Below are positions 35,061 to 43,526 of a stretch of DNA of 64,000 nt, one piece after another; within the stretch, counting starts at the first letter, position 1, and the number at the start of each line of letters is the position of its first letter. Both the position numbers and the translations under genes were made by a program. The stretch is taken from assembly GCF_043235035.1 (NCBI RefSeq), contig NZ_JAZAQF010000029.1:49653-113652 (forward strand). The letters run 5' to 3'. Origin of the DNA: CACIAM-69d sp001698445. Lineage in GTDB: Bacteria > Cyanobacteriota > Cyanobacteriia > CACIAM-69d. Below the pieces are notes generated by a model. The model was not told the origin of the DNA and made no database searches. It saw nothing but the letters and a program-made list of their open reading frames with translations.

Positions 35061-35777
35061 CTAAAGCGGCTTCAACACGGCCCGCAGCTCGCCACCACGG
35101 TTTTTAGTGGTGTGCAAATCCACATAGAGCATCCCCTTGCTCAACGCATCCAACTGTTCCACCGTGAGCATGTAGTCACCCATGGCGCTGCCCAGCAAGC
35201 CACTGTCATCGGTCATCACTTGCAGGGCGTATTGGAAAGGGCCATTTTCGGTGGCCATACCTCGGTGAATGTGAAAGGCGGAGGTGATGTTCGGGTTCGG
35301 GGGGCTAACGGGATCCGTAACGTAGTTGCGCAGGGGGCTGGATAGCTCCCGAAAACTGCCCCGCACCACCAGGCGGTTACCCGACAGGACGGCTCCCACG
35401 GTTCCCCAAGCGCCGCTGTTGGCTCGCATGGGCACTGTTTCGGCGGTGCTCATTTTGGCCACAAAGGTTTTTAGCTCGCTGGCTTTGGCTCCGCTGGCCA
35501 ACAGGGTTGCCTTGGCCGCTTGCAGATTTTGATGCACGGCGCGATCGAGCCAATTTGCTGGCTGCATCGGGCCAAACTGGCTCGCTTCCACGAGCATAGG
35601 GCGATCGCCCGCCCAGGCCGCCCCTTGGCCACCCACTGGAGCCAGGGCAAAACCGTGAAATACAACGGTTAACAAACCACTGAGCACAAACAACAGGGCC
35701 GATCGCACCCACAATCGCCAGCGAACGGCAGAAACAGCATCTTGGGCAATAGGACGGGGCAATGGATTATGGCGCAT
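35061..35777 (-). CDS. CHRD-domain secreted protein
   Basis: The 238-residue product has a membrane or signal segment (about 24-48, LWVRSALLFVLSGLLTVVF) and a CHRD-type domain from about 120 to the end, with VRGSFRELSSPLRNY, AFHIHRGMATENGPFQYALQV, MLYVDLHTTKNRGGELRAVLKPL. CHRD domains occur in chordin and in many bacterial secreted proteins of unknown use. The His-rich centre (FHIHRG) and the terminal HTTKNRGGELR are the typical motifs. The gene lies upstream of an ECF sigma/anti-sigma pair on the same strand, so it may belong to its regulon. The product is probably periplasmic or at the surface. Confidence 0.87.
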   Translation of the reverse strand: MRHNPLPRPIAQDAVSAVRWRLWVRSALLFVLSGLLTVVFHGFALAPVGGQGAAWAGDRPMLVEASQFGPMQPANWLDRAVHQNLQAAKATLLASGAKASELKTFVAKMSTAETVPMRANSGAWGTVGAVLSGNRLVVRGSFRELSSPLRNYVTDPVSPPNPNITSAFHIHRGMATENGPFQYALQVMTDDSGLLGSAMGDYMLTVEQLDALSKGMLYVDLHTTKNRGGELRAVLKPL

Positions 35778-35837
35778 GAAAGATCATCCTGAAATCAAAA
35801 TCGGGTTTGAGACCTCGGGGCGATCGCGCAGAAGCAA

Positions 35838-35886
35838 GGCCGGTTGCACTAAAGGCCGGTTGTACTAACGGCCGGTTGTACTGAAA
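35838..35886. repeat. Tandem repeat, three units of about 16-17 bp
   Basis: The unit GGCCGGTTGTACTAA (with C/T and A/C changes) occurs three times in a row, upstream of the CHRD gene start. It is in the 358-bp gap 35778-36135, in which I see no gene. Confidence 0.75.
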
Positions 35887-36012
35887 GTTGCACAAAAATA
35901 TTGCGCGCCTATTGCACAACAGGCCCATTGGCCAACAGGCTGCACTGAGATCAGCCACCCTGCGCGATCGCTCGATCGGAGTACGTCACCCGATTGCGTT
36001 TTGGATGCAGTC

Positions 36013-36115
36013 TTTTAGAAATTTAGAAATTTGGATTCTAGAAACCTAGAAATTTAGATTTTGGAAATTTAGATTTTAGAAATTTAGATTTTAGAAATTT
36101 AGATTCTAGAAATCT
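36013..36115. repeat. AT-rich tandem repeat, 15-bp units
   Basis: The unit TTTAGATTTTAGAAA recurs about six times with small changes (TTGGATTCTAGAAAC, TTTAGATTTTGGAAA and others). It lies just after the end of the membrane protein gene on the minus strand. A minus-strand frame reading it as Lys-Ser-Lys-Phe-Leu repeats is not believed. Confidence 0.8.
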
Positions 36116-36135
36116 TGGAAAGCTGGCGATCTGGA

Positions 36136-36543
36136 TCAACGCCAGTGGGCCCGGCCCCGCCAAAACACACCGACCAAAATCGCCATCACCATCAGCTCGC
36201 TGAAGGAAATCAGCAACACCGGCAACGGCAACAAACTCAAAAGACCCAGCTCGCCTCCCACACAAGCCACCAACGTCCACAGGCTGCCCCCATTGAGTCG
36301 CACTTGCGGAAACAGCCGCTCAGCACAATGCACCGCTAAGGCTCCCACACCCAGCCCGATCGCCAGGATTAAAAAAATAGACCAGGATCCCAACCCCATC
36401 AGCCCCGCCGCGAGGGGCGGCCAGGCTTCGGCCAAGATAATTACGCCTTGGTCGATCGCCATGGCCAGGGCAAGGCTGAGGGCCGCCGCACCGGCCATGG
36501 ATCCCCAGGGTTGCTGGGTAATTTGTCGCCAAGGTTGGCTCAC
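36136..36543 (-). CDS. Four-helix membrane protein of unknown function
   Basis: The 135-residue product is very hydrophobic with four membrane segments (about 15-40, 43-68, 82-105 and 106-128). I do not recognise a family motif. The N-terminus reads MSQPWRQITQQPWGSMAGAAAL. It lies 21 bp after the queF gene on the same strand, so it may be co-transcribed with it. It may be a small conserved cyanobacterial membrane protein; function unknown. Confidence 0.7.
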   Translation of the reverse strand: MSQPWRQITQQPWGSMAGAAALSLALAMAIDQGVIILAEAWPPLAAGLMGLGSWSIFLILAIGLGVGALAVHCAERLFPQVRLNGGSLWTLVACVGGELGLLSLLPLPVLLISFSELMVMAILVGVFWRGRAHWR

Positions 36544-36564
36544 GCGATCGACTCCGAAATTGGG

Positions 36565-36978
36565 CTAGGCTTGGGCGGGTTTTTGGTGGCGCACTTCCAC
36601 CACGGTGTGGACATTGCCACGGGGGTTAAAATCACCGACGATCGTCGCTTCCAACGGATCAGCGGCTGCCACAAAGTCGTCCAAAATTTGGTTAATGGAT
36701 TCTTCGTGGGAAATGTAGCGATCGCGGTAGCTGTTGATATAGAGCTTGATGGCCTTCAGTTCCACAACTTTTTGATCGGGCACATAGTCGATCGAGATTT
36801 TGGCAAAGTCGGGGTAGCCGGAAAAGGGGCATTTGCAAGTAAATTCCGGCAAGCTAATTTGCACATGATAGATCCGACCCGGCCGCGGATTGGGGAAGGT
36901 GATCAATTGCCCTTCTTCAATGTGGCGCTCACCGTATTTCACGGGTTCGTGGGCGGTGTCAGCGGTGGCTTGGCTCAT
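36565..36978 (-). CDS. queF: preQ1 synthase (7-cyano-7-deazaguanine reductase)
   Basis: QueF reduces preQ0 to preQ1 with NADPH in the queuosine tRNA pathway. The start is ATG 36978 (MSQATADTAHEPVKYGER), giving 137 residues, normal for the short single-domain type. The catalytic Cys lies in the word CPFSGYPDFA, and ELKAIKLYINSYRDRYISHEESIN is the conserved QueF core with the NADPH-binding Glu and Lys. The frame is open for 50 codons upstream, but that part has no family features. No other que gene is in the window. Confidence 0.95.
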   Translation of the reverse strand: MSQATADTAHEPVKYGERHIEEGQLITFPNPRPGRIYHVQISLPEFTCKCPFSGYPDFAKISIDYVPDQKVVELKAIKLYINSYRDRYISHEESINQILDDFVAAADPLEATIVGDFNPRGNVHTVVEVRHQKPAQA

Positions 36979-37214
36979 GACTGTGGCTCTGTGAGGTTGC
37001 GAGACTGGAGAACAGTTTACAAAACTTGATGGACTGACTCCAGCCAACCAGCCCCATTTCGGCCACGGGCGATCGGCCGCGCGATCGACCCAGCCCGATC
37101 GGGAAATCCACATCGCACCAGTCCACAACCCAGATTGGGCAGTCGATCCTGAGGGCGATCGTTGATAATGGCCGGGAGTCTTTGCCGTTATTCAACGTTG
37201 GGTTGAGTTGAGCT

Positions 37215-37910
37215 ATGGATAGCAACGTTTCGCCGAAGTCCCTTGTGTCGTCCGGGCCAAGCGGTTCCCAAGGCACAATTCCCGTGGCGGTTTATCGCCA
37301 ATTGGCTTCGGAGCTGCAAGCTACCCGCGCCATGTTGGAAGCGGTGCAAAAGCACAATGCCCAACTGACCCAACAGCGCGATCGCCTGCGATCGGACTTG
37401 GATGCCTTGGCGGAAGCCGTGGCCACCCTGCGGGCCAACGCCACGCCCCAGGATGCCCCGCGCCCCTTAGATCCCAATCCCTTGAGTGTTGCGCCCAGCG
37501 CCCCGATCGCCCCGCCACCGCCAATGGCCGCCAGGCCGCCCCAGCCCGCCTTGGCTCCCAACGCCCCGATCGCGGGAGATCCGTTCCAGCAAGCGGCCGT
37601 GAGCGATTGGAACGCCTTGCCGGACTTGGAACCCATGGCAGAGTTCTATGGAGCCGCCAACGAACCGCAATCGACCCGGCTGGGAGGCTTGGGCAACTTT
37701 GGGCGATCGACCCCCAACGGCGGCTCCGGCGAGTCCAGCTCTGGCATTTGGCCCATTTTGGCGATCGCCCTGATTGCCATGACGGCCTTTGGCATTAGCT
37801 TCGCCCTGGTGCGGCCGATCATGGACAGCAAGCAAAAACCCTTCCAGCCAGCCCAACCCCAAATTCAGCCCAACACCAGCCCCAACGCAGCGCCCGCCAA
37901 CCCTCGCTAG
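37215..37910 (+). CDS. Coiled-coil, Pro-rich membrane protein of unknown function
   Basis: The 231-residue protein has the conserved-looking N-terminal words GTIPVAVYRQLASELQATRAMLEAV (about 20-45) leading into a coiled coil (to about 75). Then comes a Pro/Ala-rich low-complexity segment (about 76-120), a middle with DLEPMAEFYGAANEPQSTRLGGLG, one membrane segment (about 177-200, WPILAIALIAMTAFGISFALV) and a polar tail. I remember cyanobacterial hypotheticals with the same start. The coiled coil would be cytoplasmic if the topology is N-in. It is convergent with ispF. Function unknown. Confidence 0.75.
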   Translation: MDSNVSPKSLVSSGPSGSQGTIPVAVYRQLASELQATRAMLEAVQKHNAQLTQQRDRLRSDLDALAEAVATLRANATPQDAPRPLDPNPLSVAPSAPIAPPPPMAARPPQPALAPNAPIAGDPFQQAAVSDWNALPDLEPMAEFYGAANEPQSTRLGGLGNFGRSTPNGGSGESSSGIWPILAIALIAMTAFGISFALVRPIMDSKQKPFQPAQPQIQPNTSPNAAPANPR

Positions 37911-37936
37911 TCGTCACAACCGGCCTCAGACATCCC

Positions 37937-38419
37937 CTAAGCAACGGTTTCCAAGAGCGCCACGGCATAGGCACAGATGCCCTCCTCGCGTCCCGTGGGG
38001 CCCAACTTTTCGTTGGTGGTGGCCTTCACGCCAACGCGATCGGGTTCAATGCCCAAAACTTCCGCAAGGCGCGATCGGATGGCGTTGATGTGCGGTTTCA
38101 GTTTGGGTCGTTCCGCCACCACCACCGAGTCAATGTTGCTGACCTGCCAACCCCGATCGCGCAAAAGCTGGTTCACCTGAGCCAAAAGTTTCAGGCTGTC
38201 TGCCCCTTTCCACTGGGGATCCGTGGGCGGAAAGTAGTGACCAATATCGCCCAAACTGAGGGCCCCCAACATCGCATCCATAATTGCGTGGGTCAGCACG
38301 TCCGCATCGCTGTGGCCTTCTAATCCCAACTCGTGATCGATTTTGATGCCGCCCAAGATCAAGTCCCGATCGGGCCCCAGGCGATGAATGTCATAGCCAT
38401 TGCCAATCCGAATTGCCAT
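37937..38419 (-). CDS. ispF: 2-C-methyl-D-erythritol 2,4-cyclodiphosphate synthase
   Basis: IspF makes the cyclic diphosphate in the MEP pathway to isoprenoids, needed for carotenoids and the phytol of chlorophyll. The 160-residue product is of normal length. Zinc ligands are Asp and His of GYDIHRL near the N-terminus and His of GHSDADVLTHAIMDAMLGAL; further words are GDIGHYFP, NIDSVVVAERPKLKPHI and VGVKATTNEKLGPTGREEGICAYA. It functions as a trimer. It stands alone between convergent and same-strand neighbours. Confidence 0.96.
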   Translation of the reverse strand: MAIRIGNGYDIHRLGPDRDLILGGIKIDHELGLEGHSDADVLTHAIMDAMLGALSLGDIGHYFPPTDPQWKGADSLKLLAQVNQLLRDRGWQVSNIDSVVVAERPKLKPHINAIRSRLAEVLGIEPDRVGVKATTNEKLGPTGREEGICAYAVALLETVA

Positions 38420-38513
38420 CGATTTTCCTCCTGTATTTGCATCCCCAATTCAGCCACTGTTGAGCATGTCTGAACAGCCCAAATTGATCTGCTTAATCCT
38501 GCTTAATCCACCT

Positions 38514-40172
38514 CTAGGATTGGGTAGGTTGGATCAACGGTAATAGCTCCGATCGCCGTTGATTCCAAGCAGCCAAAGCCGCCGGATCCGAAGGGGTATT
38601 GAGCTTCAGCAAAACCACCCCATCTTCTACCATTTGCACCCCGTATTGACCTTGGGCCAACGTGCGATCGACTAAGGGAACAAACTCCCGCAACTCCCCT
38701 CGTTCCTTGCTGAAAGCCACCTGATAGCGGGCTAAATGCCAAGTATCCGCCACCAAATAATCAGCGGAATAAACCTGTTGATCATCACGGCGAATTTCCG
38801 TCCAAGGAAGGCGAATAATCGCTCGGCGGCTGGAAAGGGGCGGAACCAAATAGGTCGTGGCCGCAATGCTCGCATCCTCAGGAATTTGGGCCAAAACCTT
38901 GCGCACATGGCCCACATGGCTCCACTGTTCCGGCAGCGACACATAAACCCAAGGCTGCACCGAATCGGGAATCAGAAAATATAAAGCCCGATGGGGATTG
39001 GACGTGAAGGAAAACAGCAGCGAGAGGGCAATACAAGCGGCCCAAAACTGCCGAAATTTCGGTTGTTTGAATCGATCGCCATGGGACTTCCACCACAAAA
39101 TTGCCCCATAGAACATCCCCGGCACGATCGTGATCGCGTAGCGAATATTAATGGATAGGGCCGATTCCCCTTGCTGCAAGAAAATTTTCAGCAACCCGAA
39201 CCCAGAAATAATCCAACTGGCGGGAGACAAGGCCGGCACAAAGGCCAAAGGCAACCAATGACCCGCCAAATATTTCAATGTTTCAAAGGGCGGATTCACC
39301 AGCTCCCAAACCAACAGCCAAGGCTGGGTCAACATGGCTTTCAAAATGTCGATCGAGGAAGCCTCCTCTTCTCCCACATATTGACCAAAGCGCTCGATCA
39401 TGAATCGTTTGGAAATATCTGGCGAAAAGAAGGGCATGAATACATTGGTACAGGTCACCACATACAGAAAAGACAGGGTGCAAAGCCCCAATCCTTGAGA
39501 TGGAAACCGGCGACTCAAGACCATGTAAGCCCCAATGCCAAATAACCCAATCCCTTGATCTTCACGCACCAATAAACTGAGACCTGCCACCAGCCAAAAC
39601 AGCCACCAAATCCGCTTTTCCATGGCCAACAAAATGGTGAAGAAAAAGAGCGGAATTTGGCACAGATCGTGAAAGTTGGAAAAGGTGGGGCCAATGACGG
39701 CGTTGGCCGCATAGTAGCCCGTGACAATCCAAGCGGAAACGGGGCCACTGAGGTGTTGCCGGGCCAGGGCATAAAGCACAAAGCCAGCGGCGGTAATTAG
39801 CCCCACTTGCAAAAACACCAGGGTGACTGCTTGGGAATGGAGGGCATAAATCGGCAGCCACAGGAGCAAGGCGGGGGTGAAGTGTTGCCCCAGACGGCGA
39901 TAGAACACCTCGGCGGCTTGCCCGTCTTGTTTGACGGCACTGGAGAGGGAGGAGGAGAGGGAACTCTCAAACCAGCGCCCGTGCAGGTTATTCCAAAAAA
40001 CTTGGTTAAAGATGCCCTGATCGTAGGAGGCGTAGAGGGTGAAGTAGCGGTGCAAACCCAGGATGAGGGTCACTGCACCGAACAGGGCGGCCACGATGCA
40101 AACATGGCGCAGATTGGGGCGATCGCGCAGGGTATTGCGCCCGAGGGTGAACCATTGGTTAACGACTTGCAT
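38514..40172 (-). CDS. DUF2079-like multi-spanning membrane protein
   Basis: A 552-residue protein with about ten hydrophobic segments in the first 400 residues and a soluble C-terminal part (about 410-552). The words YFTLYASYDQGIFNQVFWNNLHGRWFESS (about 45-75), LREDQGIGLFGIGAYM and HFTPALLLWLPIYAL match the DUF2079 family as I remember it, which resembles GT-C type glycosyltransferases. Loop Asp residues near the first extracytoplasmic loop (YDQG) could be catalytic in a lipid-linked sugar transferase, which is inference. It stands alone, upstream of nothing on its strand. Confidence 0.85.
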   Translation of the reverse strand: MQVVNQWFTLGRNTLRDRPNLRHVCIVAALFGAVTLILGLHRYFTLYASYDQGIFNQVFWNNLHGRWFESSLSSSLSSAVKQDGQAAEVFYRRLGQHFTPALLLWLPIYALHSQAVTLVFLQVGLITAAGFVLYALARQHLSGPVSAWIVTGYYAANAVIGPTFSNFHDLCQIPLFFFTILLAMEKRIWWLFWLVAGLSLLVREDQGIGLFGIGAYMVLSRRFPSQGLGLCTLSFLYVVTCTNVFMPFFSPDISKRFMIERFGQYVGEEEASSIDILKAMLTQPWLLVWELVNPPFETLKYLAGHWLPLAFVPALSPASWIISGFGLLKIFLQQGESALSINIRYAITIVPGMFYGAILWWKSHGDRFKQPKFRQFWAACIALSLLFSFTSNPHRALYFLIPDSVQPWVYVSLPEQWSHVGHVRKVLAQIPEDASIAATTYLVPPLSSRRAIIRLPWTEIRRDDQQVYSADYLVADTWHLARYQVAFSKERGELREFVPLVDRTLAQGQYGVQMVEDGVVLLKLNTPSDPAALAAWNQRRSELLPLIQPTQS

Positions 40173-40515
40173 GGTCGATCGCGCCTTGAGCCGGTTGATG
40201 GGGAACTGAAGCGAATGGGGAATCCGGGGGCTATTGTGCCACGCGGGGTCGTCCTTCGTGGGAATCCGAGGTCCAAACCGGTCTGGGGCGCGGTTGGGGG
40301 CGGGCGATCAGGCGATCGCGGGCGATCGGTTGGGTCTGGGGGATCAGAATAGGGGATCGGAAGATTCGCAATCTTTCGCAGGGCCGCTTAAGAGATTGCT
40401 GGAACTCTTCAAAGAAACGTTAAATCTTGCAAACAAACTCCACCGTTCCCCAAGGTTTCGGTTCAAGATAGCCTCAAATTTGCTGTGTTTCGGGCGTTTC
40501 ACCCCTTCAGAATCT
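40173..40515. other. Divergent intergenic region before psaK
   Basis: A 343-bp gap between two divergent genes; it should hold the psaK promoter. I see no gene. A 31-codon open frame runs into psaK upstream but has no coding character. Confidence 0.4.
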
Positions 40516-40782
40516 ATGCTGAACGTTTCCTTGTCCTTGCTGGCGGCTGTACCCACGACTCTCGAATGGAGTCCGAAGGTGGGTGCGGTGATGATTGCTT
40601 GCAATGTGCTGGCGATCGCCATCGGCAAATACTCGATTAAGTATCCCAGCGCGGCTCCGGCCCTGCCCTCGCCCGCTTTGTTTGGGGGGATGGGTTTCCC
40701 GGCCCTGCTGGCCACCACGAGCTTTGGCCACATTCTCGGGTTGGGGACGATCCTGGGCTTGTCCTATCTGGGTGCGCTGTAA
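40516..40782 (+). CDS. psaK: Photosystem I subunit PsaK
   Basis: PsaK is a peripheral photosystem I subunit with two membrane helices that binds chlorophyll and links antennas. The start is ATG 40516, giving 88 residues, the normal length. Helix one is around GAVMIACNVLAIAIGKYSI and helix two around MGFPALLATTSFGHILGLGTILGLSYLGAL, with the conserved FGGMGFP loop between. A longer frame starts upstream but lacks family features. Its transcript may run to the terminator at 41059-41106. No other psa gene is near. Confidence 0.95.
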   Translation: MLNVSLSLLAAVPTTLEWSPKVGAVMIACNVLAIAIGKYSIKYPSAAPALPSPALFGGMGFPALLATTSFGHILGLGTILGLSYLGAL

Positions 40783-41058
40783 GGGGCGATCGCCCGATCT
40801 TGAAACTACCTGGTCATTCAGGGTGCATCGAACTCACCCAGGTTTTGGCAGGGCGCGTGTCCAAAGGAGACCTGCAATTTCGCAAGACTCGGGCCGCAAT
40901 GTGCTAAAAATTGGTGTGCCAAAAATAGTTTCCACTCCTCGCACCGCCATCGTCTAGCAATCGTTTGTGTGCCGATCGGGTAGGGTTGCGTTTTGAACGC
41001 CAAAGCGACTCCTCTAATCCAGAGCTTCTTCAGAACTGATTGATAACGAATGGTTGAC
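40783..41058 (+). other. Non-coding stretch between psaK and a strong terminator
   Basis: No open frame of note lies in these 276 bp on the plus strand, yet a strong terminator for the plus strand follows. It is either a long psaK 3' UTR or an independent small RNA. I do not recognise an RNA family. Confidence 0.35.
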
Positions 41059-41106
41059 GCGCCAAACTTCGGGACAGCATCCCCTGGGTTTGGCGCATTT
41101 TTTTTT
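41059..41106 (+). terminator. Strong rho-independent terminator
   Basis: GCGCCAAAC (41059-41067) pairs with GTTTGGCGC (41088-41096), with an inner GGGA/TCCC pairing, followed by an A and a run of nine T. It is directed on the plus strand. The nearest upstream plus-strand gene is psaK, ending 276 bp before. Confidence 0.85.
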
Positions 41107-41272
41107 GGCTGGCCAGGGCGATCGACCAAGCATTTGCCAAGCATCCGCTGCGAGAGCCTCAGGGGCCACAGGATCCTCAGGGGCAAGGGGTTTAAACCCC
41201 TTGTCTGGTGGGTGGGTGCTCTGGTGGGTGGGTGCTCTGGTGCTGGGGTGCTCGGGGCAGAAGGGCGAAGGA

Positions 41273-43084
41273 TTAGTGGGTGAGGCGATCGATCACGGCC
41301 GGCAGCCATTGGCCGGGAATGCTGGAGAGGGCGCGGCTTTGGCCCTCAATGCCCAGGTGTTGATAGATGGCGCGAATGGTGGCGATCGCCCCGCTGAGGG
41401 CCCGATCGCGCAGGGGAGGCTGATCCCCATGGGCGGTCAGAATTTGCACGTAGGTCGCGAGGGCCCGATCGAGCTGGACTGCCCGATCGCTCACCGCCAG
41501 GGGCAAGTAAGAATCAACGCCCAACTGTAAGTAAATCCAGGCCAACTGGCTGGCGGCGGCGGCGCGATCGAACCCAACGGGAATGGTGGGGTCAATGGTC
41601 AGGGCTTGGGCATAGGCCTGGGTGGCTCGCTGCCAGCAGTCTCGCCGCCGTTGGGGATCCAACGGTTGCAGTTGCCGCCCCAGTTGCCAATAGGTTGTGC
41701 CCAGGTTGTTTTGGGTGGCCGCATAGGCGGCGGGGCGATCGGCCGGGCTGCGATAGGGCAAGGCCGCTTCAAAGGCGCTGGCGGCCAGCAGCAGCCATTT
41801 TTCTTGGGCATCCACTTGGGCCAGGTTTAGGTAGGCGGTTCCCAAATTCGCCTGCACCGTGCCATAGAGCAAGTCGGGTTGCAGGCGCTCATCACCAGGA
41901 TGCGATCGCCCGGTGGCCGGTTCAGTCCCCGGTTGTTCTGCATAGTCCGCCAAAGCCGCTCGGTAACTGTCGATCGCCCCTTGCAACCGGGTCACCGAGT
42001 CGCCATAGCGGGCCCAACTCCAAAGGGCCGTGCCCAAATTATTTCGCGCCGCCACTCGCCAAGCCCGATCGCCACCGGAGCCATCCCCGATCGCCGCTCG
42101 GTAGGCCAGCACCGCCCGCTCCCAAGCCCAGGCCGGATCGCCCCAGCGCACCCAATCGCCATAAACTCCGCCCAGATCGTAGTAAAGCGATCGCAGGGCG
42201 GCCAGCTCCCCGTGAGTTTTCACCCAGTCGATCGCCCGTTGATAGCATTGGGCCGCCGTTTCCAAGCTGGCCCGGGCCACCTCCGCCGCCACTCCCTTGG
42301 CCGCAGCCGTGGCCCGGGCCGCCGTGGCTTCCATCACCCACCGCTCCCAAGCCGTCGGCGCGGGCGGACAGGGCGGCACAATCGGCTTGGCTCCTTCATT
42401 GGGTCGGGGCAACACCGTCAGGGTCGGCCGTCCCTGATCGCGCCCACCAATCCAAGATCCGGCCCGATCGGCTCCCGACAAGGGATTCAGCAACACCGCT
42501 GGCTGGCCTTCAAACTCAAACGTGCCCGTGCAACAGGCCCAAAACTGCGGAGCCGATTCCCGAATCGTGTATAGCCAAGGTCGGGGAACCCACAACAGCA
42601 GACTCAAATTCCCATGAGCCCAATTGCTGGCCAAAGCTTCCAATTCCGCTAAAAATTGCCGTTGCAGCCGGGCCGCTTGCCGGGTCAGTTGTTCCACCCC
42701 CACCAGTTGCACCGTGGTTTCGGAAAGGGATTCGATCGCCCCCGCCAGAGTGGGCTGATGAGGTTCCAGGCGCAAAGTGGTTAACTGCGGCGCAGGCAAC
42801 TCCTGGGCCAACCGTCCCGCCAATCGATCGCGCAGGGGCAAATCATCACAAACCACCAAAAACACCTGCCGCCGCAACCCCAACCCCAAGGACAGCCGCA
42901 ACCGTTGATATAGCTCTTGGTTCCAACTGCCGGCTGCGGCGGAACGGGCGATCGAGCGGCTGGCCCGAGGGCGATCGGTCAAACTCTGGCTCGATCGACG
43001 GGCAGACCGAGCAACCCCCGGCACTTCCAGCAAGGACGAACCGGAACCGGCAAAACTTGACAGGATAGGCAGCAAAGTGGGCAT
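41273..43084 (-). CDS. TPR-repeat protein with AAA-like N-terminal part
   Basis: Started at ATG 43084, the product has 603 residues. The N-terminal half (about 60-215) contains LGLGLRRQVFLVVCDDLPLRDRLAGRLAQEL and NLSLLLWVPRPWLYTI, resembling a NTPase fold, but there is no Walker A. The C-terminal half (about 290-580) is helical with TPR-like repeats, for example ASLETAAQCYQRAIDWV, ARNNLGTALWSWARYGD, VQANLGTAYLNLAQVD and ATQNNLGTTYWQLGRQL. Such repeats bind proteins. I have seen similarly built hypothetical cyanobacterial proteins. Its partner is unknown. It is divergent from the ComFB-ABC exporter gene. Function not assigned. Confidence 0.8.
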   Translation of the reverse strand: MPTLLPILSSFAGSGSSLLEVPGVARSARRSSQSLTDRPRASRSIARSAAAGSWNQELYQRLRLSLGLGLRRQVFLVVCDDLPLRDRLAGRLAQELPAPQLTTLRLEPHQPTLAGAIESLSETTVQLVGVEQLTRQAARLQRQFLAELEALASNWAHGNLSLLLWVPRPWLYTIRESAPQFWACCTGTFEFEGQPAVLLNPLSGADRAGSWIGGRDQGRPTLTVLPRPNEGAKPIVPPCPPAPTAWERWVMEATAARATAAAKGVAAEVARASLETAAQCYQRAIDWVKTHGELAALRSLYYDLGGVYGDWVRWGDPAWAWERAVLAYRAAIGDGSGGDRAWRVAARNNLGTALWSWARYGDSVTRLQGAIDSYRAALADYAEQPGTEPATGRSHPGDERLQPDLLYGTVQANLGTAYLNLAQVDAQEKWLLLAASAFEAALPYRSPADRPAAYAATQNNLGTTYWQLGRQLQPLDPQRRRDCWQRATQAYAQALTIDPTIPVGFDRAAAASQLAWIYLQLGVDSYLPLAVSDRAVQLDRALATYVQILTAHGDQPPLRDRALSGAIATIRAIYQHLGIEGQSRALSSIPGQWLPAVIDRLTH

Positions 43085-43526
43085 GGCCAGCGTCCAGAAG
43101 CACGAGCGTAATCTCCTCTTCAAGACGGGGTGCGCCGCTTCGGGATTTCCAAGGGCGATCGCCTGCCGATCACCATTCAATGGTCATTCAATAGAAAATA
43201 TTGGCGAAAATTGGTAAAAATTGGCGAAAACATATTGATGCTTTGACCGCAGCCCCTGAACGTTTCGCGATACTTTGATCGCAGGACTCGATCACAGGAC
43301 TCGATCGCCCCGCTTTCCTGTTCCGCTGCCCCAAGCAGTCCATGCAGAAACGCCGGCCTTCAATGGGGCCTCCCGAATTCTGCATTTTCTGTCACGATTT
43401 CAACAGAGCACCCCGAGGAAACCGCCAGGAAGCCGCAACAAAGTAATCACCGTATTGATCACTGTCTAACCCCTATCCAATTCCTGTTCAACTCCTGTTC
43501 AATCGCTGTTGATTGGCCCCCTTGGC
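43085..43526. other. Divergent intergenic region before the ABC exporter
   Basis: A 442-bp gap between divergent genes. It contains a repeated CAGGACTCGATC word at about 43282-43307. No gene is seen; promoters of both flanking genes are expected here. Confidence 0.4.

Noticed and set aside
36038..36280. Minus-strand frame with Lys-Ser-Lys-Phe-Leu repeats
   Set aside because: The repeats come from the 15-bp tandem repeat DNA; the remaining part is antisense-like to the membrane protein gene in another frame.
40849..40977. A tRNA-like or small-RNA look in the stretch after psaK
   Set aside because: No cloverleaf could be drawn; only the terminator downstream gives support for a transcript.
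41695..43068. 457-codon open frame antisense to the TPR-protein gene
   Set aside because: Product is Pro, Arg and Ser-rich without a fold; the TPR-like gene on the minus strand explains the DNA.
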